Made by a program: the position numbers and the translations under genes. Positions 29,485-41,690 of a DNA stretch of 64,000 nt are shown here, piece after piece. Source of the stretch: Bolinopsis microptera (lineage: Eukaryota > Ctenophora > Tentaculata > Lobata > Bolinopsidae); assembly GCF_026151205.1 (NCBI RefSeq), contig NC_087084.1:15266322-15330321 (forward strand), given 5' to 3'. Each line of letters starts with the position of its first letter. Positions within the stretch are counted from its first letter, which is position 1. The notes under the pieces are model-generated. The model saw only the letters and a list, made by a program, of their open reading frames with translations, ran no database searches and had not been told where the DNA came from.

Positions 29485-32022
29485 CTGAAGGTTTTCTGCA
29501 GTATCTCCAGCTTCCTTCTCTGGACCACTATAAAAGCTAACATCTTCATGGTTATGGTGATGGGGTTCGACAGGATGGTAGCTACCTGCTACGCGGCCAC
29601 GTAGGTTTCTTACTTGTCTGTCCCCCACTCTTCTCATATTAACTAATTAACTAATTAACTAATTAACTAATTAACTAATTAACTAATTAACTAATTAACT
29701 AATTAACTAATTAACTAATTAACTAATTAACTAATTAACTAATTAACTAATTAATTAATTAACTAATTAACTAATTTTGATGAAATTAACATCGGCTCGT
29801 ATTGCCAAAACTGGTATCAACCAATATTACAGTTGAAATATAAGTTCGCTCGCTACATAACATAATTTCTGCTATATTCCATTCTACGTTTTAATATGAA
29901 TATGATTTTCTTGTCCGTCTCTTTGTCAACTCTTTCTCCTACAATTAACTAATTAGTTAACCCTATCACAGGTATTTAAAGACTGTAAAGAGACAGTACG
30001 CCCAGGTAGCTTGTACAATTGTCTGGATCCTCTCTTTCCTTTTAGCTGCTTTGCCTGGTGTTATCACTGTTATCACTACTGACAACAATCCTTACTCTTA
30101 CGACCACAGGGTAATTGTTAGTGCGTTACTAGGGTTACTGTTACTAGGGTTACTGTTACTAGGGTTACTGTTACTAGGGTTACTGTTACTAGGGTTACTG
30201 ATACTAGGGTTACTGTTACTAGGGTTACTGTTACTAGGGTTACTGTTACTAGGGTTACTGTTACTAGGGTTACTGTTACTAGGGTTACTGTTACTAGGGT
30301 TACTGTTACTAGGGTTACTGTTACTAGGGTTACTGTTACTAGGGTTACTGTTACTAGGGTTACTGTTACTAGGGTTACTGTTACTAGGGTTACTGTTACT
30401 AGGGTTACTGTTACTAGGGTTACTGTTACTAGGGTTACTGTTACTAGGGTTACTGTTACTTGGGTTACTGTTACTAGGGTTACTGTTACTAGGGTTACTG
30501 TTACTTGGGTTACTGTTACTAGGGTTACTGTTACTAGGGTTACTTTACCAGGGTAACAGGGTAATTACTAATTGTTTATTAGTGCGAAGTTTTAATTACA
30601 GAGTTGTAGTGAGACGTTTCTAACATTATTCTGGTAATGTTAGCCTGATTTATTATTACCTGAATATTGTTCACCGTAAGTTATCCGACTAAAGTTAACA
30701 AAAGAACTCTGTTGACAACATTAACTGAGTTCTAATATTTGCACCCTTGTTGGCAATATTAACTGAGTTCTAATATTTGCATCCTATTTCAGTTCCGAAC
30801 CTGTACTCCCTTCCCCGACTTCTGTCACAAACAAGGAAGCGGGTCACATAAACACATGTCACACTTCCTGGTGTACTTCCTAATTGAACTGGTGGTCACC
30901 TTCTTCATACCTCTTATCTGCATCACTATCTGCTACTTCCTTATCTGCTCCAAAATATTTAACCTAAAGAAAATACGGACAATCAGCAGGCACTTCAGTA
31001 AAAAACAGATATTCAAGTCGGCCAAGTCCGACAAGAATAAAGACAGCAAACCTTCCTCACCGGAGGAGGGGGCGAGTAAAGACAAGTTTAACGAGAATTA
31101 CCCTAGTAACAGTAACCCTAGTGACAAGTCTAAAGAGAAGGACTCCTCCTTCGCCATGATAACCTCTGAAGAGCAGAGCGCTGAAGGAGAACACAAGAAA
31201 CAAGAGAGCAGGATCCCAGAACAATCCAGGTCAGGGTTCAGGATAAACATGAACCACACAGCTGAGCACCAGATCAGTGAGGAGTCTGTGTACCCGGTAG
31301 ATACCAAACCTCAGGGTTACAAACTCAATATCAGTAGCTCACCTCCGGTCAAACAACCTAAATTTGGACTGTACCCGAACAGCCCTCGAGTTAGCAACGA
31401 GTGTAATGACGAGTGTAGTAACAAGGAGTGTAGCGAGGTAATACCGAGCACTAAGAAGACCCTGTCTCTGTACCCAGACACGGTTAATATAGGTGAGGAG
31501 TGTAGCGAGGAGACCCTGCCCAACATGACTGAACCTCAGCTCTACTCAATAGATCCTAACATGCAGAGGAGAAGGTTTAACTTCTTTACCTCTGGAGAAG
31601 ATGACGAGTTAGCGGAGTGTCCCGAACCTGGCTCTAAAACTGGTATTCTAGCTAGCAGTATTAATGTTATAGAGAAACATTACAACGCGATTGAGGCAGC
31701 ACAGAAGGAACTTGCTAAGAAGATGAGGGTTTACAAATACCAGATCAGGGTGGCTAGAACGGCCGTGGTGGTGTGCACCTTCTTCTTCATGTGCTACCTA
31801 GTCTACGAGATAGGAACCCTCTATGTTATGTGGGGCGTCGCGTGTGACGACAAGGACCCGGACTCTAAAATCAACCTCTTTATCAAAAGTTCCCACGGCT
31901 TCTTGTTTCTGAACAGTGCTCTGAATGTGCTGGTATACGGACTAATGCACAGGACTGTCAGAGCTCATTTGTCTAAGATTTGTGCCGCTTGCACTGCTAA
32001 ATCTGCTAATAGTTTATCTTGA
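29485..32022 (+). CDS. GPCR 3' cassette, copy 2 (exons 3-5; TM3-TM7)
   Basis: Exon 3 29,485-29,600, exon 4 29,972-30,110, exon 5 30,793-32,022, with the same splice sites and phases as copy 1 and no stop or frameshift. Exons 1-2 are not found upstream, so on its own it would lack TM1-TM2 and a start codon. It could be spliced from the copy 1 5' exons or be a partial duplicate. Exon 5 differs from copy 1 by Pro for Ser at RIPEQ and NSPRV, Leu for Phe at DDELAEC, Asn for Lys at SNSNPSD and Ala for Thr at EEQSAEG. Confidence 0.75.
30125..30545. repeat. 15-bp satellite, intron 4 of copy 2
   Basis: About 28 units of GTTACTAGGGTTACT with few variants (GATACT, ACTTGGG). No insertion. Ends TTACCAGGGTAACAGGG. 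Confidence 0.95.
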
Positions 32023-32259
32023 TAGTTACAGTTTTTGATTTTTTTTGAAGTTTTTCGTTGTTGTTTTTTCTATTTGTACCGAATGTTTAGTTGTTTAATA
32101 CGAATTATTTAGTATGATAACTTAGTGTGTATTTTTTCCGTTCACCTCACACCTGCACCATTTTGCAAAGCAGAATGTTAAGTGAAAGGTTACCAATGGT
32201 CCTTTTTTGCAGAAAAAGAGGTATTTTGGAGAACGAGGTAGGTGTGTTTAGATATTAAC

Positions 32260-33203
32260 TTGGACCGACTCCAACATTAGCCTCTAGGATCATACTGACA
32301 TCGTTAGCTCCATCTCCAATAGCCAGTGTTACTGGATTTGTTTTGTGTTCTTTTACCATTCTTACTACCTGAGAGGTGAATTATAAGAATGGAGGAAGAG
32401 GAGGGCATAATTTTTATTCATCAGTTTCATCAGATCATGTACCAGCATACTATATAATTTTGTCTTAAACACCGTAAAATTAAATGATAATAAAAACCAG
32501 TCCATTTCTGGAGAAGGGAATCTAGTCAAGAAGCTACCACGATATTTTTGATGGTTTAACTTGAACCTATTTTCGTGAAAACCCACTCAACCTCCCACTA
32601 TAAACCCCACCCCAACCCCACCAACCTTAGCCTTCTGAAGAGGAGAAAGTCTGCAGCAGAGAACAGCGGTGCACAGCAACGTGGTCCGGAGGAACAGTTC
32701 AGGACACGTGTTAAAACACGTGGCTAGAGACGTGCCGTCTACTATTAGACCGTACGTCTGGTTCCGTTCACGTGAGGTGCCTGAGAATTTGTTATTTAAT
32801 TTGTTAATTTATTAATTAGTTTGTTAGTTAGTTAATTTGTTAATTGATCAATTAAGAGATGAACTAGGGCGGTTAGTGGAGGTTCACTAAATTGTTACTT
32901 TATGCTACCTTATGAATTAATTAATCGGAAAGCAACTACGGCTGTTGAATATCGGTAATGGTAGCCATATTTCTTGGTAGATACATCGAGAGGATGATCT
33001 TTTATAGTTTTATCATCAAATTTAACCAAAATCAGACATCAAAGTTCAAAAATGTCCCTCACCCTCCAGCAGTTTCAACAGACTATCGAGAGTCTGTTTG
33101 CAAGACTCTCCGTCTCTCCTGGCTGTAAGGAAGTGTAGTTTCATGGAGGCAGTGAAATGGTTGCAGGACTGGGAGATGTTCACTGCTGTTTCCATCTTGT
33201 CAC
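32260..33203 (-). pseudogene. ATP11-like P4-ATPase fragment, three exons (unit 2)
   Basis: Same three exons as unit 1, offset 6,118 bp: C 32,260-32,368, B 32,626-32,780, A 33,063-33,203, with the GDGAND hinge and GDKMETA motifs intact. No further P4-ATPase exon is visible 5' of exon A. Confidence 0.8.
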
Positions 33204-35605
33204 CTGGGGAAAATGAATAGCAGCCGGTTTACACTTTACAGAATTGCACATATGATATTATATACATGACACAGGGGCTCCGTCACCAAGCAGACAATCG
33301 AGCAGACGAAACAGCTGACAGAGAAAATACAAGAAGTGATTCCGAGCGGGTGTAAGGTAGCTCAATGTACGAGTGTGCACGTGTGCGCGGCTCCGACTGG
33401 CACTTGTGGTAATAAATAACCATGAGCTGATATAATGATTTCCCGCCAAATATGAAACAGCTAGTATACTGTGTCTTCTAGAATGTTCGCTTGGATGTTA
33501 TGACAGCTTAAGACAGATATTTACTAATCCACAGTTCAAATCTTTGACGATGAAATTGTAAATGTAGTTATTATAATAGTTGAAATTTATAGATGTTTAG
33601 CTACCGAGCTGGTTGCGTGATGTTGAGAAATTTGTTGATTTCTGCATTTTCGAAAAGTTTCCTGTCAGTCCGACTAACATTATCAAACTGAAGAGTGTTC
33701 CCACAATCCGGTCCGAGGTCCGGATAACTTAAGCAGCTGTGAGCTGTTTAAGTGAAAGCGAGTGGCAGATAAATGTCAAACTCTGCAGCTGCAGAATGAC
33801 AAGTGTCCTGCCTACTTATTGCTCAAACTAGCTCTTTCCTAGTTTACACCGGAGGCGCCATATAGAGAATTTCCTTGGATAGCTGTCACGTGACAGTCAC
33901 GAGATATCGATTGAGCGCGTTTACTGGTTGAATATATAGCGCGTGATATTGAGCTATTATGCAGAGCCATTACGGACCATATAAGGCGTAATTAAGAGCT
34001 GCAGCTAGCTCGGTCTCTATCACTTTCACTAGCTGCATCTAGCACGTGATATTTGCACAGCTAATTACACGCCTTATACGGTATAATCAACAGGTAGAGC
34101 TAGTTCTCGGTGTGTCGCTGGGTAGCCGTGCGTGCGTGCAAGTAAATATTTTGTAAACAATGTTAGTATAAAGATAACTTTTGCTTGGATATAAACATGC
34201 AAGTGTGAGGTAGCATAGTTGGCAGTGCACTGGTTTGTTGCTCAGATGGGTGAGAGCAAGGATTTGTCTGAACCATCCTCGAAATCGTTGTTACGTTGAA
34301 AACTGTACCTCAGCTCGATCATCATGTTACCTAGCTAGTAACTTGGTGATTGAACAGAGAGTGGAAAACCAGACGAAAGTAAAGATGAAGTCTCGGGGAT
34401 CGGGGAAGCGGCTGATGATGGGCAAGAATAATTAAAGCGCCCTAGGCCGCTCCCCAAACCAGACCAATAACACATTTTCTGAAAATTCCTAATTTTTGAG
34501 GTAAAACATTTTTAGCGACAAAATAGGCATATTTGTATGTTGTACTTGTAGTAATATCATCAAATTTCTTAGATCTAGATTTCTAATTTCCTTTACGCTT
34601 TAGAACTGGAAGAACTGGTGAACCTGGTGGAGAGTGAAAGAGCTAGTTTATATGGCAGGAGATATTCTCCCTGTTGATTTTTTATATTCGACACGATGTT
34701 AATCTTTCGCAGCTCGGCGCGGCGTGGCTCAGTGGTGAATTTCGTTACTGGGCCGTGCTCAGCCTGTAATTTTACCTGGGGACCCCAGGCTATTATGTTC
34801 ATAAACATAATAAATATTTGGCGGAATGACAGGCTGAGCGCCGCCCAGTAACCTGTCATTCCGCCTAATATCTAGTCATATGATTATGAACAGAAATATA
34901 AATAAATAATAGCATGAGGACCCGGCAGGTTAGCAATAGCATGTCGCCGATCTTACGCCGAAATTGTGGATTGCAAAAAACATTATTTGCGCGGCCGATT
35001 AGTTCTGACGTTAGCTATAGAGGTTCTTTCACAATTTAATACCTATTTTTGCGGTATTATGGACGTATTAAATATGAAAATAAATTTGTTGAAACCCTAA
35101 AATTTTTTTGAAATATCTAAATCGATTTTTTGAAAATACTTATGTATGCGTGTCTAATAATTTCATTTAAAAAACAATCCATATTCCCCTTCCTCGTGTT
35201 TAGATAAGTTAGGAACCACTTTTTAACATAAACAAGCTATTTTGACCTATAGTTGCTGATAGTAACTGTTAGTTGCTGATAGTGACTGTTAGTTGCTGAT
35301 AGTAACTGTTAGTTGCTGATAGTAACTGTTAGTTGATGATAGTAACTGTTAGTTGCTAATAGTAACTGTTAGTTGCTAATAGTAACTGTTAGTTGCTAAT
35401 AGTAACTGTTAGTTGCTAATAGTAACTGTTAGTTACTAATAGTAACTGTTAATAGATTCGTTGTTAAAGTTCCATGTTTCTTTTAACTGGATTTCAGACC
35501 TATCTAGCCGTCCCGTAGTCTAACTTTTACACTTACAGCTAATAGTTTTTAGTAACTAACAGTTACTAATAGTAACCCTAGTAACAGTAACCCTTACACT
35601 TACAG

Positions 35606-38088
35606 CTGAAGGTTTTCTGCAGTATCTCCAGCTTCCTTCTCTGGACCACTATAAAAGCTAACATCTTCATGGTTATGGTGATGGGGTTCGACAGGATGGT
35701 AGCTACCTGCTACGCGGCCACGTAGGTTTCTTACTTGTCTGTCCCCCACTCTTCTCATATTAACTAATTAACTAATTAACTAATTAACTAATTAACTAAT
35801 TAACTAATTAACTAATTAACTAATTAACTAATTAATTAATTAACTAATTAACTAATTTTGATGAAATTAACATCGGCTCGTATTGCCAAAACTGGTATCA
35901 ACCAATATTACAGTTGAAATATAAGTTCGCTCGCTACATAACATAATTTCTGCTATATTCCATTCTACGTTTTAATATGAATATGATTTTCTTGTCCGTC
36001 TCTTTGTCAACTCTTTCTCCTACAATTAACTAATTAGTTAACCCTATCACAGGTATTTAAAGACTGTAAAGAGACAGTACGCCCAGGTAGCTTGTACAAT
36101 TGTCTGGATCCTCTCTTTCCTTTTAGCTGCTTTGCCTGGTGTTATCACTGTTATCACTACTGACAACAATCCTTACTCTTACGACCACAGGGTAATTGTT
36201 AGTGCGTTACTAGGGTTACTGTTACTAGGGTTACTGTTACTAGGGTTACTGTTACTAGGGTTACTGTTACTAGGGTTACTGTTACTAGGGTTACTGTTAC
36301 TAGGGTTACTGTTACTAGGGTTACTGTTACTAGGGTTACTGTTACTAGGGTTACTGTTACTAGGGTTACTGTTACTAGGGTTACTGTTACTAGGGTTACT
36401 GTTACTAGGGTTACTGTTACTAGGGTTACTGTTACTAGGGTTACTGTTACTAGGGTTACTGTTACTAGGGTTACTGTTACTAGGGTTACTGTTACTAGGG
36501 TTACTGTTACTAGGGTTACTGTTACTTGGGTTACTGTTACTAGGGTTACTGTTACTAGGGTTACTGTTACTTGGGTTACTGTTACTAGGGTTACTGTTAC
36601 TAGGGTTACTTTACCAGGGTAACAGGGTAATTACTAATTGTTTATTAGTGCGAAGTTTTAATTACAGAGTTGTAGTGAGACGTTTCTAACATTATTCTGG
36701 TAATGTTAGCCTGATTTATTATTACCTGAATATTGTTCACCGTAAGTTATCCGACTAAAGTTAACAAAAGAACTCTGTTGACAACATTAACTGAGTTCTA
36801 ATATTTGCACCCTTGTTGGCAATATTAACTGAGTTCTAATATTTGCATCCTATTTCAGTTCCGAACCTGTACTCCCTTCCCCGACTTCTGTCACAAACAA
36901 GGAAGCGGGTCACATAAACACATGTCACACTTCCTGGTGTACTTCCTAATTGAACTGGTGGTCACCTTCTTCATACCTCTTATCTGCATCACTATCTGCT
37001 ACTTCCTTATCTGCTCCAAAATATTTAACCTAAAGAAAATACGGACAATCAGCAGGCACTTCAGTAAGAAACAGATATTCAAGTCGGCCAAGTCCGACAA
37101 GAATAAAGACAGCAAACCTTCCTCACCGGAGGAGGGGGCGAGTAAAGACAAGTTTAACGAGAATTACCCTAGTAACAGTAACCCTAGTGACAAGTCTAAA
37201 GAGAAGGACTCCTCCTTCGCCATGATAACCTCTGAAGAGCAGAGCGCTGAAGGAGAACACAAGAAACAAGAGAGCAGGATCCCAGAACAATCCAGGTCAG
37301 GGTTCAGGATAAACATGAACCACACAGCTGAGCACCAGATCAGTGAGGAGTCTGTGTACCCGGTAGATACCAAACCTCAGGGTTACAAACTCAATATCAG
37401 TAGCTCACCTCCGGTCAAACAACCTAAATTTGGACTGTACCCGAACAGCCCTCGAGTTAGCAACGAGTGTAATGACGAGTGTAGTAACAAGGAGTGTAGC
37501 GAGGTAATACCGAGCACTAAGAAGACCCTGTCTCTGTACCCAGACACGGTTAACATAGGTGAGGAGTGTAGCGAGGAGACCCTGCCCAACATGACTGAAC
37601 CTCAGCTCTACTCAATAGATCCTAACATGCAGAGGAGAAGGTTTAACTTCTTTACCTCTGGAGAAGATGACGAGTTAGCGGAGTGTCCCGAACCTGGCTC
37701 TAAAACTGGTATTCTAGCTAGCAGTATTAATGTTATAGAGAAACATTACAACGCGATTGAGGCAGCACAGAAGGAACTTGCTAAGAAGATGAGGGTTTAC
37801 AAATACCAGATCAGGGTGGCTAGAACGGCCGTGGTGGTGTGCACCTTCTTCTTCATGTGCTACCTAGTCTACGAGATAGGAACCCTCTATGTTATGTGGG
37901 GCGTCGCGTGTGACGACAAGGACCCGGACTCTAAAATCAACCTCTTTATCAAAAGTTCCCACGGCTTCTTGTTTCTGAACAGTGCTCTGAATGTGCTGGT
38001 ATACGGACTAATGCACAGGACTGTCAGAGCTCATTTGTCTAAGATTTGTGCCGCTTGCACTGCTAAATCTGCTAATAGTTTATCTTGA
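35606..38088 (+). CDS. GPCR 3' cassette, copy 3 (exons 3-5; TM3-TM7)
   Basis: Exon 3 35,606-35,721, exon 4 36,053-36,191, exon 5 36,859-38,088; splice sites and frame intact. The predicted exon 5 protein is the same as copy 2 (RIPEQ, NSPRV, DDELAEC). Exons 1-2 are absent upstream. Confidence 0.75.
36206..36613. repeat. 15-bp satellite, intron 4 of copy 3
   Basis: About 27 units. The ACTTGGG variants sit at the same distance from the 3' end as in copies 2 and 4, showing that the arrays descend from one another and differ by unit loss or gain on the 5' side. Confidence 0.95.
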
Positions 38089-38325
38089 TAGTTACAGTTT
38101 TTGATTTTTTTTGAAGTTTTTCGTTGTTGTTTTTTCTATTTGTACCGAATGTTTAGTTGTTTAATACGAATTATTTAGTATGATAACTTAGTGTGTATTT
38201 TTTCCGTTCACCTCACACCTGCACCATTTTGCAAAGCAGAATGTTAAGTGAAAGGTTACCAATGGTCCTTTTTTGCAGAAAAAGAGGTATTTTGGAGAAC
38301 GAGGTAGGTGTGTTTAGATATTAAC

Positions 38326-39269
38326 TTGGACCGACTCCAACATTAGCCTCTAGGATCATACTGACATCGTTAGCTCCATCTCCAATAGCCAGTGTTACTG
38401 GATTTGTTTTGTGTTCTTTTACCATTCTTACTACCTGAGAGGTGAATTATAAGAATGGAGGAAGAGGAGGGCATAATTTTTATTCATCAGTTTCATCAGA
38501 TCATGTACCAGCATACTATATAATTTTGTCTTGAACACCGTAAAATTAAATGATAATAAAAACCAGTCCATTTCTGGAGAAGGGAATCTAGTCAAGAAGC
38601 TACCACGATATTTTTGATGGTTTAACTTGAACCTATTTTCGTGAAAACCCACTCAACCTCCCACTATAAACCCCACCCCAACCCCACCAACCTTAGCCTT
38701 CTGAAGAGGAGAAAGTCTGCAGCAGAGAACAGCGGTGCACAGCAACGTGGTCCGGAGGAACAGTTCAGGACACGTGTTAAAACACGTGGCTAGAGACGTG
38801 CCGTCTACTATTAGACCGTACGTCTGGTTCCGTTCACGTGAGGTGCCTGAGAATTTGTTATTTAATTTGTTAATTTATTAATTAGTTTGTTAGTTAGTTA
38901 ATTTGTTAATTGATCAATTAAGAGATGAACTAGGGCGGTTAGTGGAGGTTCACTAAATTGTTACTTTATGCTACCTTATGAATTAATTAATCGGAAAGCA
39001 ACTACGGCTGTTGAATATCGGTAATGGTAGCCATATTTCTTGGTAGATACATCGAGAGGATGATCTTTTATAGTTTTATCATCAAATTTAACCAAAATCA
39101 GACATCAAAGTTCAAAAATGTCCCTCACCCTCCAGCAGTTTCAACAGACTATCGAGAGTCTGTTTGCAAGACTCTCCGTCTCTCCTGGCTGTAAGGAAGT
39201 GTAGTTTCATGGAGGCAGTGAAATGGTTGCAGGACTGGGAGATGTTCACTGCTGTTTCCATCTTGTCAC
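38326..39269 (-). pseudogene. ATP11-like P4-ATPase fragment, three exons (unit 3)
   Basis: C 38,326-38,434, B 38,692-38,846, A 39,129-39,269, offset 6,066 bp from unit 2 with the same motifs. Unit 4 keeps only the last 6 bases of exon C (44,408-44,413) before the array breaks off. Confidence 0.8.
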
Positions 39270-41690
39270 CTGGGGAAAATGAATAGCAGCCGGTTTACAC
39301 TTTACAGAATTGCACATATGATATTATATACATGACACAGGGGCTCCGTCACCAAGCAGACAATCGAGCAGACGAAACAGCTGACAGAGAAAATACAAGA
39401 AGTGATTCCGAGCGGGTGTAAGGTAGCTCAATGTACGAGTGTGCACGTGTGCGCGGCTCCGACTGGCACTTGTGGTAATAAATAACCATGAGCTGATATA
39501 ATGATTTCCCGCCAAATATGAAACAGCTAGTATACTGTGTCTTCTAGAATGTTCGCTTGGATGTTATGACAGCTTAAGACAGATATTTACTAATCCACAG
39601 TTCAAATCTTTGACGATGAAATTGTAAATGTAGTTATTATAATAGTTGAAATTTATAGATGTTTAGCTACCGAGCTGGTTGCGTGATGTTGAGAAATTTG
39701 TTGATTTCTGCATTTTCGAAAAGTTTCCTGTCAGTCCGACTAACATTATCAAACTGCAAAGGGTGTTTCCACAATCCGATCCGAGGTCCGGATAACTTAA
39801 GCAGCTGTGAGCTGTTTAAGTGAAAGCGAGTGGCAGGTAGATGTCAAACTCTGCAGCTGCAGAATGAGAAGTGTCCTGCCTACTTATTGCTCAAACTAGC
39901 TCTTTCCTAGTTTACACCGGAGGCGCCATATAGAGAATTTCCTTGGATAGCTGTCACGTGACAGTCACGAGATATCGATTGAGCGCGTTTACTGGTTGAA
40001 TATATAGCGCGTGATATTGAGCTATTATGCAGAGCCATTACGGACCATATAAGGCGTAATTAAGAGCTGCAGCTAGCTCGGTCTCTATCACTTTCACTAG
40101 CTGCATCTAGCACGTGATATTTGCACAGCTAATTACACGCCTTATACGGTATAATCAACAGGTAGAGCTAGTTCTCGGTGTGTCGCTGGGTAGCCGTGCG
40201 TGCGTGCAAGTAAATATTTTGTAAACAATGTTAGTATAAAGATAACTTTTGCTTGGATATAAACATGCAAGTGTGAGGTAGCATAGTTGGCAGTGCACTG
40301 GTTTGTTGCTCAGATGGGTGAGAGCGAGGGTTTGTCTGAACCATCCTCGAAATCGTTGTTACGTTGAAAACTGTAACTCAGCTCGATTATCATGTTACCT
40401 AGCTAGTAACTTGGTGATTGAACAGAGAGTGGAAAACCAGACGAAAGTAAAGATGAAGTCTCGGGGACCGGGGAAGCGGCTGATGATGGGCAAGAATAAT
40501 TAAAGCGCCCTAGGCCGCTCCCCAAACCAGACCAATAACACATTTTCTGAAAATTTCTAATTTTCGAGGTAAAATTAGGTACGACAAAATAGGCATATTT
40601 GTATGTTGTACTTGTAGTAATATCATCAAATTTCTTAGATCTAGATTTCTAATTTCCTTTACGCTTTAGAACTGGAAGAACTGGTGAACCTGGTGGAGAG
40701 TGAAAGAGCTAGTTTATGCAGGACATGACAGGTACGGGGCATGTTATTGATATTCTCCCTGTTGATTTTTTATATTCACGATGTCAATCTTTCGCAGCTG
40801 GGCGCGGCGTGGCCCAGTGGTGAATTTCGTTACTGGGCCGTGCTCAGCCTGTAATTTTACCTGGGGACCCCAGGCTATTATGTTCATAAACATAATAAAT
40901 ATTTGGCGGAATGACAGGCTGAGCGCCGCCCAGTAACCTGTCATTCCGCCTAATATCTAGTCATATGATTATGAACAGAAATATAAATAAATAATAGCAT
41001 GAGGACCCGGCAGGTTAGCAATAGCATGTCGCCGATCTTACGCCGAAATTGTGGATTGCAAAAAACATTATTTGCGCGGCCGATTAGTTCTGACGTTAGC
41101 TATAGAGGTTCTTTCACAATTTAATACCTATTTTTGCGGTATTATGGACGTATTAAATATGAAAATAAATTTGTTGAAACCCTAAAATTTTTTTGAAATA
41201 TCTAAATCGATTTTTTGAAAATACTTATGTATGCGTGTCTAATAATTTCATTTAAAAAACAATCCATATTCCCCTTCCTCGTGTTTAGATAAGTTAGGAA
41301 CCACTTTTTAACATAAACAAGCTATTTTGACCTATAGTTGCTGATAGTAACTGTTAGTTGCTGATAGTGACTGTTAGTTGCTGATAGTAACTGTTAGTTG
41401 CTGATAGTAACTGTTAGTTGATGATAGTAACTGTTAGTTGCTAATAGTAACTGTTAGTTGCTAATAGTAACTGTTAGTTGCTAATAGTAACTGTTAGTTG
41501 CTAATAGTAACTGTTAGTTACTAATAGTAACTGTTAATAGATTCGTTGTTAAAGTTCCATGTTTCTTTTAACTGGATTTCAGACCTATCTAGCCGTCCCG
41601 TAGTCTAACTTTTACACTTACAGCTAATAGTTTTTAGTAACTAACAGTTACTAATAGTAACCCTAGTAACAGTAACCCTTACACTTACAG

